Of a stretch of 64,000 nt of DNA, positions 41,574-52,881 are shown piece by piece. Within the stretch, counting starts at the first letter, position 1. The number at the start of each line of letters is the position of its first letter. The notes beneath the pieces are model-generated. The model did no database searches, was not told the DNA's origin, and saw only the letters and a list, made by a program, of their open reading frames with translations. Made by a program: the position numbers and the translations under genes. Source of the stretch: Scolanthus callimorphus (Eukaryota > Cnidaria > Anthozoa > Actiniaria > Edwardsiidae); assembly GCA_033964015.1 (NCBI GenBank), contig CM066919.1:5236101-5300100 (forward strand), in the 5' to 3' direction.

Positions 41574-42562
41574 CAGGCTTGCACTATCTCGAGATACAAA
41601 GATACAGAGATACGGAGATACAGAAATACGAAGATACAGAGATACGAAGGTACAGAGATACAAAGATACAGAAATACGAAGATACAGAGGTACGAAGATA
41701 CAGAGATACGAAGATACAGAGATACGAAGATACAGAGATACGAAGATACAGAGATACGGAGATACAGAGATACGAAGATACAGAGATACGAAGATACAGA
41801 GATACGAAGATACAGAGATACGAAGATACAGAGGTACGGAGATACAGAGATACAAAGATACAGAGATACGGAGATACAGAAATACGAAGATACAGAGATA
41901 CGAAGATACAGAGATACGAAGATACAGAAATACGAAGATACAGAGATACGAAGATACAGAGATACGAAGATGCAGAGATACGAAGATACAGAGATACGAA
42001 GATACAGAGATACGGAGATACAGAGATACGAAGATACAGAGATACGAAGATACAGAGATACGAAGATACGAAGATACAGAGATACGAAGATACAGAGAGA
42101 CGAAGATACAGAGATACGAAGATACAGAGATACGAAGATACAGAGATACGAAGATACAGAGATACGAAGATACAGAGATACGAAGATACAGAGATACAAG
42201 GATATCAGGCTACCAAAAATCGTACGTGACTGTAACGTGACTACCTGGTCAACTAGACAGAAGTGGGTAGAATGTTACCAAAGTACATGAGCCCAGCGGT
42301 GGTCCTGTTTAACTACATTTTGCTCCCGAAACACTGTCTTAGTTCTTATGAAATCTTAGTTCAGATCTCGCACCGCCGGGCTCATGTGTTTTGGTAACAT
42401 AATCTACCCACTTCTGTCTAGGTTGACGAGGCAGTCACGTTACAGTCACTTACGATTTTGTGGTAACCTAATATCCTTGTATCTCTGTATCTTCGTATCT
42501 CTGTATCTTTGTATCTTCGTATCTCTGTATCTTCGTATCTTGTATCTCGAAATAGTGCAAGC
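41574..42562. mobile_element. 989-bp foldback element with GATACAGA-repeat arms and 8-bp target duplication
   Basis: Left end CAGGCTTGCACTATCTCGAG, right end CTCGAAATAGTGCAAGC. The left arm is ~600 bp of an 8/16-bp repeat (GATACAGA, GATACGAA); the right arm has ~70 bp of the inverse. Inner parts also pair (GACAGAAGTGGGTAGAATG / ATCTACCCACTTCTGTC and TGAGCCCAGCGG / CCGCCGGGCTCA). CTCATATG flanks both sides (41566-41573, 42563-42570). Unit 3 has the unoccupied site with one CTCATATG at 59287-59294. An 8-bp duplication fits the hAT superfamily. Confidence 0.88.
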
Positions 42563-42710
42563 CTCATATGTATGTATTCCTGTTGCTGTTGCTTGACTCA
42601 TGAATTTTTAATCTCTGATTTCCTTGTGCAATTTAACGTTTGGCAAACCCCAAAATAAGCAAAAGGCATGTAATATATAACTAATACCCTTGTTATACAT
42701 CTGTTTTCAG

Positions 42711-43138
42711 TCTGGGCCAAGTTGAGTGACAGTGTTTGCTTTCAAGCCAAGGACAACAAGTACGGAGCGTTTCAAGTACAAGATGGCGGTAAAATAAGTG
42801 CATTCCGTCTGGTCCATATATCGGGCAACGTTAGCTGCGGCGACCGTCCGGAACATCAATCTTACTGGGGTTGTTATTGGGGATCATGGAGATTTACCAT
42901 AATTCTTACTGATGCTACCAACAATGCCGTGTTCCCGGAAAATTGGTCCGATGGTAATGTATATGAGATTCCTGGCTTTAAGAACAACGATGCAAATGTT
43001 ACATTATCGTTATCCACACCGATTAATGTAGATAGCGGTCGAGAATTCAGGATTTGGTTTAACGAAGATCTAAAAGATGTTTCCGAGTACGATAACGGCG
43101 GTGAAACTTGTGCTGCGCTGTTCGCACGTTATGACTAG
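42711..43138 (+). CDS. Unit 1 exon 3: intact ~140-residue C-terminal domain of unknown family
   Basis: Starts after ctgttttcag with VWAKLSDSVCFQAKDNKYG and runs open to TAG after LFARYD. Notable features are the VCF start, GAFQVQDGG, FRLVHISGNVSCGD, SYWGCYWGSWRF, FPENWSDGN, VDSGREFRIWFNEDL and DNGGETC. The pattern suggests a beta-rich secreted module with about four Cys, probably two disulfides. I do not recognise the family. It is joined in phase 1 to a PAN exon in each of three tandem units, so the architecture is signal peptide, PAN, short Cys-rich stretch, this module, stop. This is the only undamaged copy of the module in the window. Confidence 0.85.
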
Positions 43139-43430
43139 AGGAAAAACGTTTTTTCCACGTGGAAATTGTGCATTGAACTGAAACGATAAAAGTATACTAA
43201 GAGTGTTGATCTGCTTTTACTATAAATAACGGATGTCGTCCTGTGAATCCTATGGATCCTCGTGGTTCTAATTGGTAGTTGGCTGGACTTGGACTTGCAT
43301 ATACTCTCTCTACATATATGTCTTCACAAAGTCCCCTGTGAATCAATTTCCGGAAGAGAGAAAAAACCTGGGACCCCGGTTGTTGACTGTGCACTTCCAA
43401 AAATGACTGCGTTGCCAGCGTGGTTGTCCC

Positions 43431-43500
43431 GGTGGTGTAGTGGTTAACACATCCAAACCGGAATTCGGAAGCCGTGGGTTCGAGTCCCATTCGAGGCAAT
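43431..43500 (+). repeat. tRNA-like sequence downstream of unit 1
   Basis: GTGGTGTAGTGGTTAACAC forms a D arm and GTGGGTTCGAGTCCCA a T arm (B box intact). The anticodon arm is mismatched and lacks T33. The same sequence occurs after unit 2 (53249-53318), so it was duplicated with the gene. Probable tRNA-derived SINE or pseudogene. Confidence 0.5.
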
Positions 43501-43759
43501 ATACATTTTTCTCTTTTTCTTTGATCCTGCTGATGGCTCAAGAACTACGAGTTGCCGTGACTCCGTACGTTCTATACTCTACTATATTATATCAGTACTC
43601 TACTATATACTCTACTATATATTTATAAAATAACTAAGATAGTACGCGCGCTCTCATTGGTCGACAGGTGTGTTTAGATGAGAGTATATAACACGGCTGT
43701 GACGTCACGCCAGGGACGATGTTTGCGCTGCCTTCTTTTTTCAACCTTACATTTTGACA

Positions 43760-44640
43760 CTTTATTTATTTATTTATTTATTCTGCTTCGCCATTAACAA
43801 AAGAAAATACAACAATTCTACAAACATATTAAACCAATTACACATCACGAGACAAACAAACATGAACATCTGGCGGGGAATCCACAACAGCGTTAGCCAA
43901 TTACTGTGGTCCTTAGTTACACAAGACAAAATGACATTAAAAATATATATATATATGAATGCATTAAAAAAAAAAATTAAAAACAGCACGTAGGCGGCGA
44001 GGCTAAACCCCTAGGTGCATTGCACGACGGGCAGATGGAGCGCCACGTCCTGGGGTTTTCTACATCGTAGATATTTACAACAGCCCGACTATAATATGCT
44101 ATAAGTTCAAGTTTAAAGTTACTGAGGCTTAAGGAGTTGCTCCGTAAGTGAGCAGGAAGGGTATTCCAGACTCTGGTCACTCTGCAGAGGAAAGAGCGCT
44201 GGAAAGTGACAGTTCTGCATTTTCGAGGCCGGAAGGAGAAAGTGTTCGTGTTGGAAGAGGATCTAGTGCAGCGTGTCGGAACTAGAGGTTGGGGGAGGAC
44301 ATCGGAGTCTATATGTATGAGTCCATTGGTTGCCTTGAAAAGGAGTGTCAGGTCTAGATATTCGTGCCAGTAGCTTAATGGCAGGAGCGAAGTTTGCACG
44401 AGGCGCTCTTGGTAAGACTGGGTACAGAAGAATGGCAGCCCAAGGATAAATTTGGTTGCTCTTCTCTGTATCCGCTCGACCTTCCTCATCAGCTCGATAG
44501 ACTGGGGAGCCCAGATCTGAGTCGCGTACCCCAGGCTAGAGCGGACGATGGCATTGTACAGAGTCTTGCGAGTACTTTGAGATCCAACCTCCGACGCACT
44601 TCTTCGTAAGAATCCCACTAAATTTATACAAAAAACGTGA
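43760..44640 (-). mobile_element. 5'-truncated LINE, reverse transcriptase C-terminal region
   Basis: Minus-strand ORF of 222 codons: YNAIVRSSLGYATQIWAP, VERIQRRATKFIL, LPLSYWHEYLDLTLLFKATN, FSFRPRKCRTVTFQRSF, RVTRVWNTLPAHL. This is the standard C-terminal region of CR1/jockey-like LINE ORF2. The 3' end is a (TTTA)n-type tail at 43760-43780 on the plus strand. Confidence 0.85.
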
Positions 44641-44645
44641 AGCAA

Positions 44646-45800
44646 TTAAATTGTGAAAGCAGTGCTGTTCTCTCTTAGCTATCATTTGTCGTCCATCCTT
44701 TAACCACAAGTTCAAAGAATTGGCTTGTCTTCGACTTTTTTAATCAAACCCACGCGTGTAAATTTTCACAACCTTTTCGCACGATTTCAACAAAAACATT
44801 TTTGTCCTCCAACATCCTCTTCCCTCCCTTTATGAAACGATTTCTTTGATTTCTGGGAACTAATCACAATTTATTTCATTACTTTCCTATTCACTTTTTT
44901 GAAAATGATGATCTTTCACAAGCCGAGTAGGTAAAAAATCGTTTGCTAGCAAGTTAACAAGACTTGAAGCATAAACAAAACATAAGCTTACATGAAATTC
45001 TTACCGGCGATCGGTAAAGACCGAACGAAGCTTTCGACGAAACTTTGACTTGTTGAGTTGCTTCAAAACTTCAACACGATTGACAGTTCTTTGACATTCG
45101 TTCATGCCATCAGCAACAGTTGAAGCCCCCATAGTATCATTTTAGTGTGGTATTCAACATTTTGCTTGATTTGAAGATTGAAACAAGACACACGCTTTGT
45201 TTGCTAGCCAGTTTTTTTTTTCGATGCGGAATTCGCCTTTTCAAAACTCGGCAAAAAGCCCCAAGTCAACACGAAGGCCGTTATTGTATGGAAAATTCTT
45301 TCGGCTTTGCCCGCACATCCCCTCATTGACATTCGCTTATGCTTCAATTACCATAAACACCATAGAAGAGGTCAATAAAGTCGTCAAAGTCGTTTCTTAG
45401 AAAGCAGTTTTCTCTCGCCTCCCCTCACAAGGAATTCCAGCCGTACATCTCTTCGCAAACTAATCTCGAGCTGAGCCCTCAGTGAAGCTGCTGACTTGCT
45501 GTTATTTCGCATAGGCAGTAAGAGAAAATAACCCCCTCCCCACAGTCAACTCTGAAGTTGCAATTCTGTTTGAAATGTGTCGGCAACGACAGCAGAGTTT
45601 TATAATTATATTTTAGCTGATCGGAGAAACGAGGAAAGCTGAAAACTTCAACTAATCTTCATGAACATACGTACTTTGCATCCAGCACAATGATGAAGCT
45701 TTGCATTTTCCGGGATTGCGTTTTAACTCGCTGAATATTCCTGAGATATTTTCGCAAGATGAGCCATGTGATTCGAGAGAGGATATTTTGACGTCTCATT
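44646..45800. other. AT-rich intergenic stretch
   Basis: No recognised gene, RNA or transposon end. Confidence 0.35.
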
Positions 45801-45809
45801 CCTCGAAAA

Positions 45810-47085
45810 CTGAACCAAGTACCACGCTAGAAATTCCAAATACATTCAGTTTTCCTTGGGGATTCAAGCAAAAGTGGAGTGACCTTTGGAATTCATGTCG
45901 AAGTTATTTACGAAATTTATTTTCTTCAAGCGGTCGTTTCTAATTGTATTTCGAATGAAAAACATTCATTCAGTGATCCTCGCTGATCCAAGGCACCTTG
46001 AACAGCAATGGAAAGTCACATGTAATGCTTCGAGGTGTAGAAGATATTATTTTACCCAGAAGCATCACAAAAGTGTATTATGCTGGAATTTCTGTGTAGT
46101 ACTTGCTATCTGGAATTTGACAATGTTGTGGCAATAATTATTCAGGTCAAAATTAAATATTTTGTTGTGCAGAAAAACTGAACCAAGTACCATGACGAGT
46201 CGGCACATACATTCTACCATCCACATTCATCGTATCGCCGTGGAGTTGTTCTTGGAATTTGTGTCCAACATACTGAAACAAATATTTAATTCAAATAAGT
46301 ATTCTTGCTACAGTGTAGCGATGTCATTTGCATTTACACTCGAAACAAATTAAATGAGAGATATTCGCTGATCCGAGACTCGATTTAAAGCAGTGGAAAG
46401 TAGCAGGGAATGCTTTGAGACATTGGAGATATGAAAGATTTGAATTTTCCAAGAAAAAGCATATCGAGTGTGTTGTTTGCTTGCATCTTGAAATTAGCAA
46501 TTGTGTTATGGCAATAATTATTCAGGTCAAAATTAAATATTTTGTTGTGGAAAAACTGAACCAAGTACCATGACGAGAGTCGGCACAGACATTCTACCAT
46601 CTACATCCATTCGTATCGACGTGGAGTGGTTCTTGGAATTTGTGTCCAACATACTGAAAAAATTCATTCAAATAAGTATTCTTCCTACAGTGCAGCAATG
46701 TTTTTGCAATTACAATCCAGAAAATTCATTCAGAGATCTTCGCTGATCCGTGACTCGATTTAACAGATTTAAAGCAGTGGAAACCCTGAAAGTCGCATAG
46801 AATAGAATGCTACGAGGACTTTGAGGCATTGGAGATATGAAACATTTGAATTTTTCAAGGAAAAGCATATCGAGATTTAAATTATTCTTCGCTTGCCAAC
46901 ATCAAATTAACAATGCATTGCAAGTAATTATTCAGGTGAAAGTTAGATATTTTGTTGTGGAAAAACTGCACGAAGTACCATGACGAGAGTGAGCACAGAT
47001 ATTCTGCTATCCACATTCGTTCGTATCGCCGTGGAGTGGTTCTTGGAATTTATGCCCAACATACTGAATATGAACGAGAAACATC
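45810..47085 (+). repeat. Tandem repeat with ~380-415-bp units
   Basis: The segment AAACTGAACCAAGTACCATG followed by TTCTTGGAATTTGTGTCCAAC and, later, CGCTGATCC, GCATATCGAG and GCAATAATTATTCAGGTC recurs near 46170, 46552 and 46967, with a diverged copy at about 45810. No coding capacity. Confidence 0.75.
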
Positions 47086-47399
47086 AATAGAAATATATGA
47101 CCGAAAATGCCTAGAGTCTAATTAGTAGACGTAATTGGTTTTCGAGTTAGGTTCCTAGTATAGCCAGCGCCATAGCGAAGCAGATCTCGGGAAGATTATA
47201 ACATAAAAACATAGCACTATAAAAACATAGCACTGATGTAAATTGATTGATTTGCAATAAAACGTTTCATAGCTGGATGGCTTGCGAAGTTATTTTCGCC
47301 AGCGGTGATGAAGTCATTGCCTGAAGTGCTGGCACTTGAAAGGTTCAAAGTATTCTCAACTCCCTATTTGTGTGTTTCCTGACATTACGTAGACCGCAT

Positions 47400-48177
47400 T
47401 TTCAGTTGATTAGTTTAGAAAAATCAAAGAAATCGCCTCTAGTCTTGGCCGCAATAAATTTGTACAAGCGCAGTTTGCACCAATGGAGCTTATATACTCA
47501 GGAGTGAGATCATTAAGTGATTTGTAGACCATAATAGCTTTTTGTATATTCGTTAGGTTTGAAGTTTTTTTCCAACCCAGTAAATGGAAAAGAGGATCGG
47601 CACTAGTGTCGGTAGCTTGAAAACGTCTAAACCCTCGCTGCACGATTTTGCAGCTTTTGTAGCTTATCAGCGAGGGTTTTGCTACATTTGTCCCAGACGA
47701 CAGTAACAGTAATCAAAATGTGGTTGAATCAGTGAATTGAATATAAACTGTAGTGTCACTGCCGGAACAAATGGCCTTACACGTTGAAGGGCTCCGATGC
47801 CGGATGCAATCTTTTCGATAATTTGGTGATGTGCTCATTCCAGGACAGATTAGCATAAATAAATAACACCAAGAGATTTGCACAATGGACCTGTTTTCTA
47901 GGCCCTTCGTCTATTGATAGGGATGGTGCGGAACCAAAAGTTGATAATCTTTGTACAGATCCAATCAGCATGAATTCAGTCTGGGATGATTTAAAGAGAG
48001 TTTGTTCGCAATGAGCCACCCATTCATACTCTCAAGGTCTTGATTAAGATTGGAATTTATATCAGCTATATAATCACTTGAAAATGTTAAGTGGGTGTCA
48101 TCGGCGTACATGCGGGGTTGTATCACGTTTTTCGCCTTTAGATTAGATAGAGCGGATCTCCTCAAGCATAGAACCAA
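47400..48177 (-). mobile_element. LINE reverse transcriptase fragment with YADD box, broken
   Basis: Minus strand has QPRMYADDTHLTFSSDYIAD, the RT catalytic YADD, then NLNQDLESMNGWLIANKLSL, LSWNEHITKLSKRL and, in another frame, IQKAIMVYKSLNDLTPEYIS. Frameshifts separate the parts. It is cut at about 48150 by the Penelope-like element. Confidence 0.8.
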
Positions 48178-48516
48178 GGAAAAAGGGAAAGTGATACGCC
48201 TTCTATTAGACTACAATCCCAGGCTACCAGACGTAATACAAATAAAGAGGCATATTAGCCTATTAAGTGCCACGCCCTTGCTCCAGCAGGCTTTCCCGCC
48301 TAAATCGGTCATGCAAGCCTTCAACAGGACACAAAAAAACCTGAAGGAACTTTTAGCGCCTTCTAAATTTAGATCCGTTGAAAGCCAGGTAGAGCAGGGG
48401 GGTTGTTTTTTAGTCGCGTCTGATATGTTCAGCAGTTCTGCCACAGGTCGATCCTACGCAATCAAGGAACGCGTTACATCTAAGAATGTTATTTATTTTA
48501 TGACATGCACTAAATA

Positions 48517-48904
48517 GAGTCCTAAAGTGATGACGTCACAAAAACAAAATTTTCGATTTAGCAATATTTGTTCCTTGATTTCGAAAGGGCATATCGATTG
48601 AAAGCTACACACCAAAAATGAGGTGAATCAGTTGAAACGCGACCGAGATACGGCCCGCTGAATACATAATTTTCTTTAAAAAATCAATGTATTTGGTTCA
48701 GTTCATAAAGTTATGAACTGAGTCCAAAATACAGTGATTTGTTAAAGAAAATTATGTATTCATTGGGCCATAGCTCGGTCGCGTTTCAACCGATTCGCCT
48801 CATTTTTTGCATGCAACGTTCTTCGAAGTTGGTCTTTCATTATCCGTGGACTAAAGACTGAAAATCGAAATTTTTCCACTTTGTGACGTCACACTTTAGG
48901 ACTC
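48517..48904. mobile_element. 388-bp palindromic MITE with TA duplication inside the Penelope-like element
   Basis: GAGTCCTAAAGTGATGACG at the left and CACACTTTAGGACTC at the right, flanked by TA (48515-48516, 48905-48906). An inner palindrome (GAATACATAATTTTCTTTAA / TTAAAGAAAATTATGTATTC) is also present. The TA duplication suggests a Tc1/mariner-type source. Confidence 0.85.
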
Positions 48905-49343
48905 TATGCCAGCTTCAGTCATGGGTTCTACTGCAACGGAAGTTAAAGTCCGTTCTCGTATTCATAAATCATACATAAAAGAATGTTAAATCTTGCGTGG
49001 TAGCCTGGTACTACAATAGTTCACCACACACTATGGAAGATTTTCAATTTCTTATAATAGAGCAGATTAATGGCACCGAGTCGATTGACCGTAAACTTCT
49101 CACGCGCAAGGCCTATTGGACCTCGCAACTGAGGTATTTACAACCTTATGGCCTAAATAAAAGGCATAAATATGGGTCGACCATTTCGAAAATTAGCATA
49201 GTTCTTGCATATCTTTTAGCGGTCTTCCCATTTTAATTAGCGGGTAATTTCATTCAATTTGTATTCATGGTATTTTAGTTCTCATTGTTTTTAAACCATA
49301 TATTGAACATACCACATATGTAAATCATTTTTAACTTTAAAAA

Positions 49344-49382
49344 CTGATGAAGGCTGAATAGCCGAAACGTTTTTATTAAAAG
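49344..49382 (+). ncRNA. Hammerhead-ribozyme-like motif in Penelope-like element
   Basis: CTGATGA, then stem II GGCTGAATAGCC, then GAAAC, followed by ACGTTTTTATTAAAAGT, which can form stem III, and the trinucleotide GTT. Hammerhead motifs are established in Penelope-like elements. Stem I pairing is weak by eye, so activity is uncertain. Confidence 0.55.
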
Positions 49383-49614
49383 TTAATGGAACTTCAGAAG
49401 TTGCCGAAGACAGGTATTTAATACCTGTCTTCAGTTGTCTCACGTTGTCACTCTCTTATTGAAATCATATATGTATAGATATCATTCCAAGTATATATAT
49501 ATACTGTCGCAAAAGAATTGAATTTCACGAATCTTGTTTAAACACAGAACTAAAATAATAATAATAACAGTGTACCAGATTATAGCTGCAAACAGCAAAA
49601 GTCCTTTTACTACA

Positions 49615-49682
49615 CCCCGAGTGTTGGTCCGGTCGAGGTTTCAACCCACGACTTCCCGCAGAGCAGCCCAGCGCTCTACCAC
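49615..49682 (-). repeat. tRNA-like SINE remnant upstream of unit 2 leader
   Basis: Minus strand has GGTAGAGCGCTGGGCTGC and CGTGGGTTGAAACCTCGACC. Copies stand at the same place before units 1 (38000-38055), 3 (57150-57215) and 4 (62835-62890), so the SINE predates the unit duplications. Confidence 0.5.
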
Positions 49683-49839
49683 TATTTTTTTAATTTGGAT
49701 GATATGAAACAGTGCATTGCTTATGTGCTTTCATTTATAGGAACACATACATATATTTCTTAAATTCTATGAGGTCAGCACTATAGTATTATATTTCACG
49801 AATCGTGTTGAAACACACAAGAACTGTAAGCATCAGCAA

Positions 49840-50206
49840 ACTGTGAAGTACTTTTATTTACGTCAACAGACTCGAAGACCATCCGTTTCAAGCCTTCATT
49901 TTTCTGTACTTTGCTACAAACTGCGAATAACTCTATTTATTTATTTATTTACACTCGAGGGACAGGTGCATGCAGCGAAGTATTCTATTTCAATCAACAC
50001 GCTTAAAACACAGCTGCATGTAGCGAAGCATTTTATTTACATCAACAACACTCGAAGAACAGGAGCAGACAGCGAAGCATTTTATTTTAATCAGGCACTC
50101 AAAACACAGCTGCATGTAGCGAAGCACGTTATTTACATCAACAACACTCGAAAACAGCTGCAGACAGCGAAGCACTCTTTTACATCAACACACTCGAAGA
50201 ACACAG
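49840..50206 (+). other. Unit 2 leader exon candidate made of ~46-bp repeats
   Basis: Five or so copies of the same ~46-bp motif as in unit 1, ending GAACACAG/gtaagat at 50206. The downstream bases (atttgcgcttctgtatcaag) also match unit 1, showing that leader and first intron were duplicated together. Confidence 0.5.
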
Positions 50207-50530
50207 GTAAGATATTTGCGCTTCTGTATCAAGCCCTGATGTTTTTGTTGATAAACAAACAAACAAGCAGCACAAACAAGCAAAGAAACGAACAAGTTCG
50301 GATGTATTTTTCTGTGAGGGAGGGGTCCTGATACTAAGGCTATTCAAAAGTCGGATGTCAACGGAATCCCTCTCCCAAATAGAATTCGTTACGTTCTTTG
50401 TTTATTGATGTTATTTCCATGCAATAACCTGAAAAGGGGATTAAAGAGAGAGAAATTATAATGATAAATTATGTATACTAAAATTGCTCGGATTTATTTC
50501 TTACTTACCAGAGATGCCAGTAGAATGACG

Positions 50531-50918
50531 ATGAAAGCTCATTGGATCGTTGCCTTCCACTGCATAATACAGTGCGCATGCGCTGTCAAACATTGTAGCG
50601 ACGATTTCAAGATGGAAAAATTTGCTCTTCAGGGTCACGTGATCGGAATCGTCACTGCGCATGCGTTCAGCGCTTGCCAGAAGACGTGCGCCGGTAACAG
50701 TCAATGCCGCAGTGTGAACTTCTTTGCTAAAATATCGAGATGTGAGCTGAACAGTGCGACCCATCTTGGCAATCCCCAAGACCTCTTGCGTAACTCAGAA
50801 GCGCATTTTGTGGTGTATCGCCCTAGGGTACCTATCAGATGCAGCGACGAGTTCTGTAGTACTGATAAGCGATGCAAAGTTGTTGATGGTGGGAAAGACT
50901 ACACGTGCCTTGACGAAG
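50531..50918 (+). CDS. Unit 2 exon 2: intact signal peptide, PAN domain and Cys-rich segment
   Basis: Starts at the ATG of MKAHWIVAFHCIIQCACAV; the upstream ATGCCAGTAG seen in the other units is out of frame here, so this start is the one shared by all copies. The 129-codon exon has a ~19-residue signal peptide, then a PAN/apple module: HCSDDF, KFALQGHVIG, FSACQKTCAGNSQCRSVNFF, CELNSATHL, FVVYRP. It closes with a short Cys-rich stretch, CSDEFCSTDKRCKVVDGG then DYTCLDE, that looks like a partial EGF module. The donor GACGAAG/gttagt leaves phase 1, matching exon 3. This is the only undamaged exon 2 in the window. Role inferred: secreted recognition or matrix protein. Confidence 0.85.
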
Positions 50919-51384
50919 GTTAGTACCGTCAAGTTCAAAAGTTTAGCTTTATTTTTCTAAAGGGGTATTTCTAGGGCAAAACTAGACTGAGTAAACAGCT
51001 GTCGTCCTTTATCACATCGATTTTTGGATCTTTGTGCGTGAAAAGACGTCTGAACAACAAAGAAACATTCCGTCCTCATGACAAAGAAGCTCTCCTTTCG
51101 AAACTGAATTAACTAACAGCATAAACGCGTGCATAGTCTAGATAACTCGCTAGCGATTCTTAGGGTCTTGGAGAGGCTAGTAATGACATTTCCCTTCGCT
51201 CTCCACAGAATCCACACGTTGATGTTGTAGATCAAATTGAATGTTCGTTAGAAATGACTTTAAACTAGCTTGACTTTTCCACTCCCACTTCCCTCTATTC
51301 CATATCTTCCTATTTCACCTGCTTACCTTCACCTGCTAACTAATAAGTACATAATTATTACCTTTTTTTTCTTTTCTTCTGCCC

Positions 51385-51452
51385 TTTACGTGGATCGAAC
51401 TCTCAACCTCTTGATTAGTGTTCTCTTATCTTAACCACTAGGCCATGTAGTC
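51385..51452 (-). repeat. tRNA-like sequence in unit 2 intron
   Basis: Minus strand reads GACTACATGGCCTAGTGG (A box) and GAGAGTTCGATCC (B box) about 32 nt apart. Acceptor pairing is poor. Likely a tRNA-derived SINE. Confidence 0.4.
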
Positions 51453-52453
51453 GTTGCGATGGGGTAGACGGCCCAAAAATTAAGCTTAAGACTCACGTGT
51501 GATGTATGAATGTAATTATCACTAAATGCAAACCACATTAAAAAACCAAACCCTAACCGCGGTATAAAACGAGGGTTTTTCTGATTTTAGCGCTCAAAAT
51601 GACCTAGTTTAGATTGAATTTGACATAGAGTCAAAATCATTTCTAACTGACATTCATTTTAAACTGCAACATATACACTTTTATTGCTCGTAGCGAGCGG
51701 AGCAGTTACTAATCTTGCACATTCGTGGCATTACTTATAAGGCGGGACTTTTTGGTTGGCCTATAAAGATTTATTTCCTGCCACTTTATTGGTAAGCCGG
51801 TGCTTACAGACAAGAGGCAACAAATAGCCTGGAACGAGACCCAGATGAGCGCATGCACCGCATTTTTGTAAGATAGTCGCTTTTGGCTGGGCTAGAATTA
51901 GAAATGTTCTTCTGGTCTTCTGATAGTCAAACTCTTGGCTTTTTTTTCATTGGACACTACTGGCAAGTATAATGAAACCGTTCGAATACCTCTGTCCAAT
52001 TATCGGAGCTTTAAAAGGGCGTTGTTTACTGATGGTAGCCATATTTGTTTTTCTCGAGACCGAGTTTCAAACACAAGTCGGCAGCAATGCAAAAGTGTTT
52101 CGTGACGTTTGAGAACATGCGAGGTTTGAATCTGCCATTTACTGGCTTTACTAGAATAACAAGGTCATCTACGATTGGGGGAGTATTATTTCAGTTCCGT
52201 TGTGGGCAAAGCTCTGTGCTGAAAGTCTTTCATCGCGTCTTCATATTAGCCCCATCGCGGGTAAACAATTCAGACCTATGCCTAATCAGGCGGGCATATG
52301 TCACTCCATCGCCTATGCGTGGTCACGTGGTATGGTCTCATCAATGGCGTCATCAAACGAGAAAAGGTTTATATCTTGGGCGGGGAGCATTCGGAGCTTC
52401 ACTTTTAGGCAGTCCTAACTCTATATTTACCCTTGTTATACATCTGTTTTCAG

Positions 52454-52881
52454 TCTGGGCCAAGTTGAGTGACAGGGTTTGCTTTCAAGCCAAGGACAAC
52501 AAGTACGGAGCGTTTCAAGTACAAGATGGCGGTAAACTAAGTGCATTCCGTCTGGTCCATATATCGGGGAACGTTAGCTGTGGCGACCGTCCGGAACATC
52601 AATCTACTGGGGTTGTTATTGGGGATCATGGAAATTTACCATAATTCTTACTGATGCTGCAGACAACGCCGTGTACCCGGAAAATTGGTCCGATGCTGTG
52701 GCGTATGCGGTTCCTGGTTTGAAGAACAACGACGCAAATGTTACATTATCGTTATCCACACCGATTAATGTAGATAGCGGCCAAGAATTCAGGATTTGGT
52801 ATAGCGAAGATCTGAAAGATTCTTCTGAGGACGATAACGGCGGGTGAAACTTGTGCTGTAGTGTTCGCACGTTATGACTAG
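52454..52881 (+). pseudogene. Unit 2 exon 3: unknown C-terminal module, frameshifted
   Basis: Aligns by eye with the unit 1 exon from the acceptor ctgttttcag to the TAG at 52881. At CATCAATCTACTGG one T is missing compared with CAATCTTACTGG in unit 1, shifting the frame. Near the end GGCGGGTGAAAC has one extra G, restoring it. The bases between still encode the module in the shifted frame (YPENWSDAVAYAVPGLKNND), with substitutions at sensible sites, so the damage looks recent or technical. Confidence 0.8.

Larger units (their letters stand above)
48150..49440 (+). mobile_element. 5'-truncated Penelope-like retroelement with GIY-YIG endonuclease remnant
   Basis: Reads LLLDYNPRLPDVIQIKRHIS, FPPKSVMQAFNRTQKNLKEL, then GGCFLVASDMFSSSATGRSY and NVIYFMTCTK. 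After an inserted MITE (48517-48904) comes a degraded GIY-YIG part, GSTATEVKVRSRIHKSYI, and SPHTMEDFQFLIIEQINGTE with RKAYWTSQLRYLQPYGLNKR. This order is that of Penelope-like elements. The 3' part holds a hammerhead-like motif (49344-49368). Frameshifts and a stop make it inactive. Confidence 0.82.

Noticed and set aside
41455..42290. ORFs of up to 261 codons with DTEIRRYRDTK-type repeats, and minus-strand counterparts
   Set aside because: They are translations of a simple GATACAGA/GATACGAA repeat in the arm of a foldback element; all frames are open for trivial reasons.
43431..43500. Functional tRNA gene
   Set aside because: B box is good, but anticodon arm has a mismatch, position 33 is not T, and the acceptor stem is imperfect.
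52045..52453. ORF of 199 codons running into unit 2 exon 3
   Set aside because: Only the part after the acceptor at 52453 is homologous to the other units; the rest is intron.
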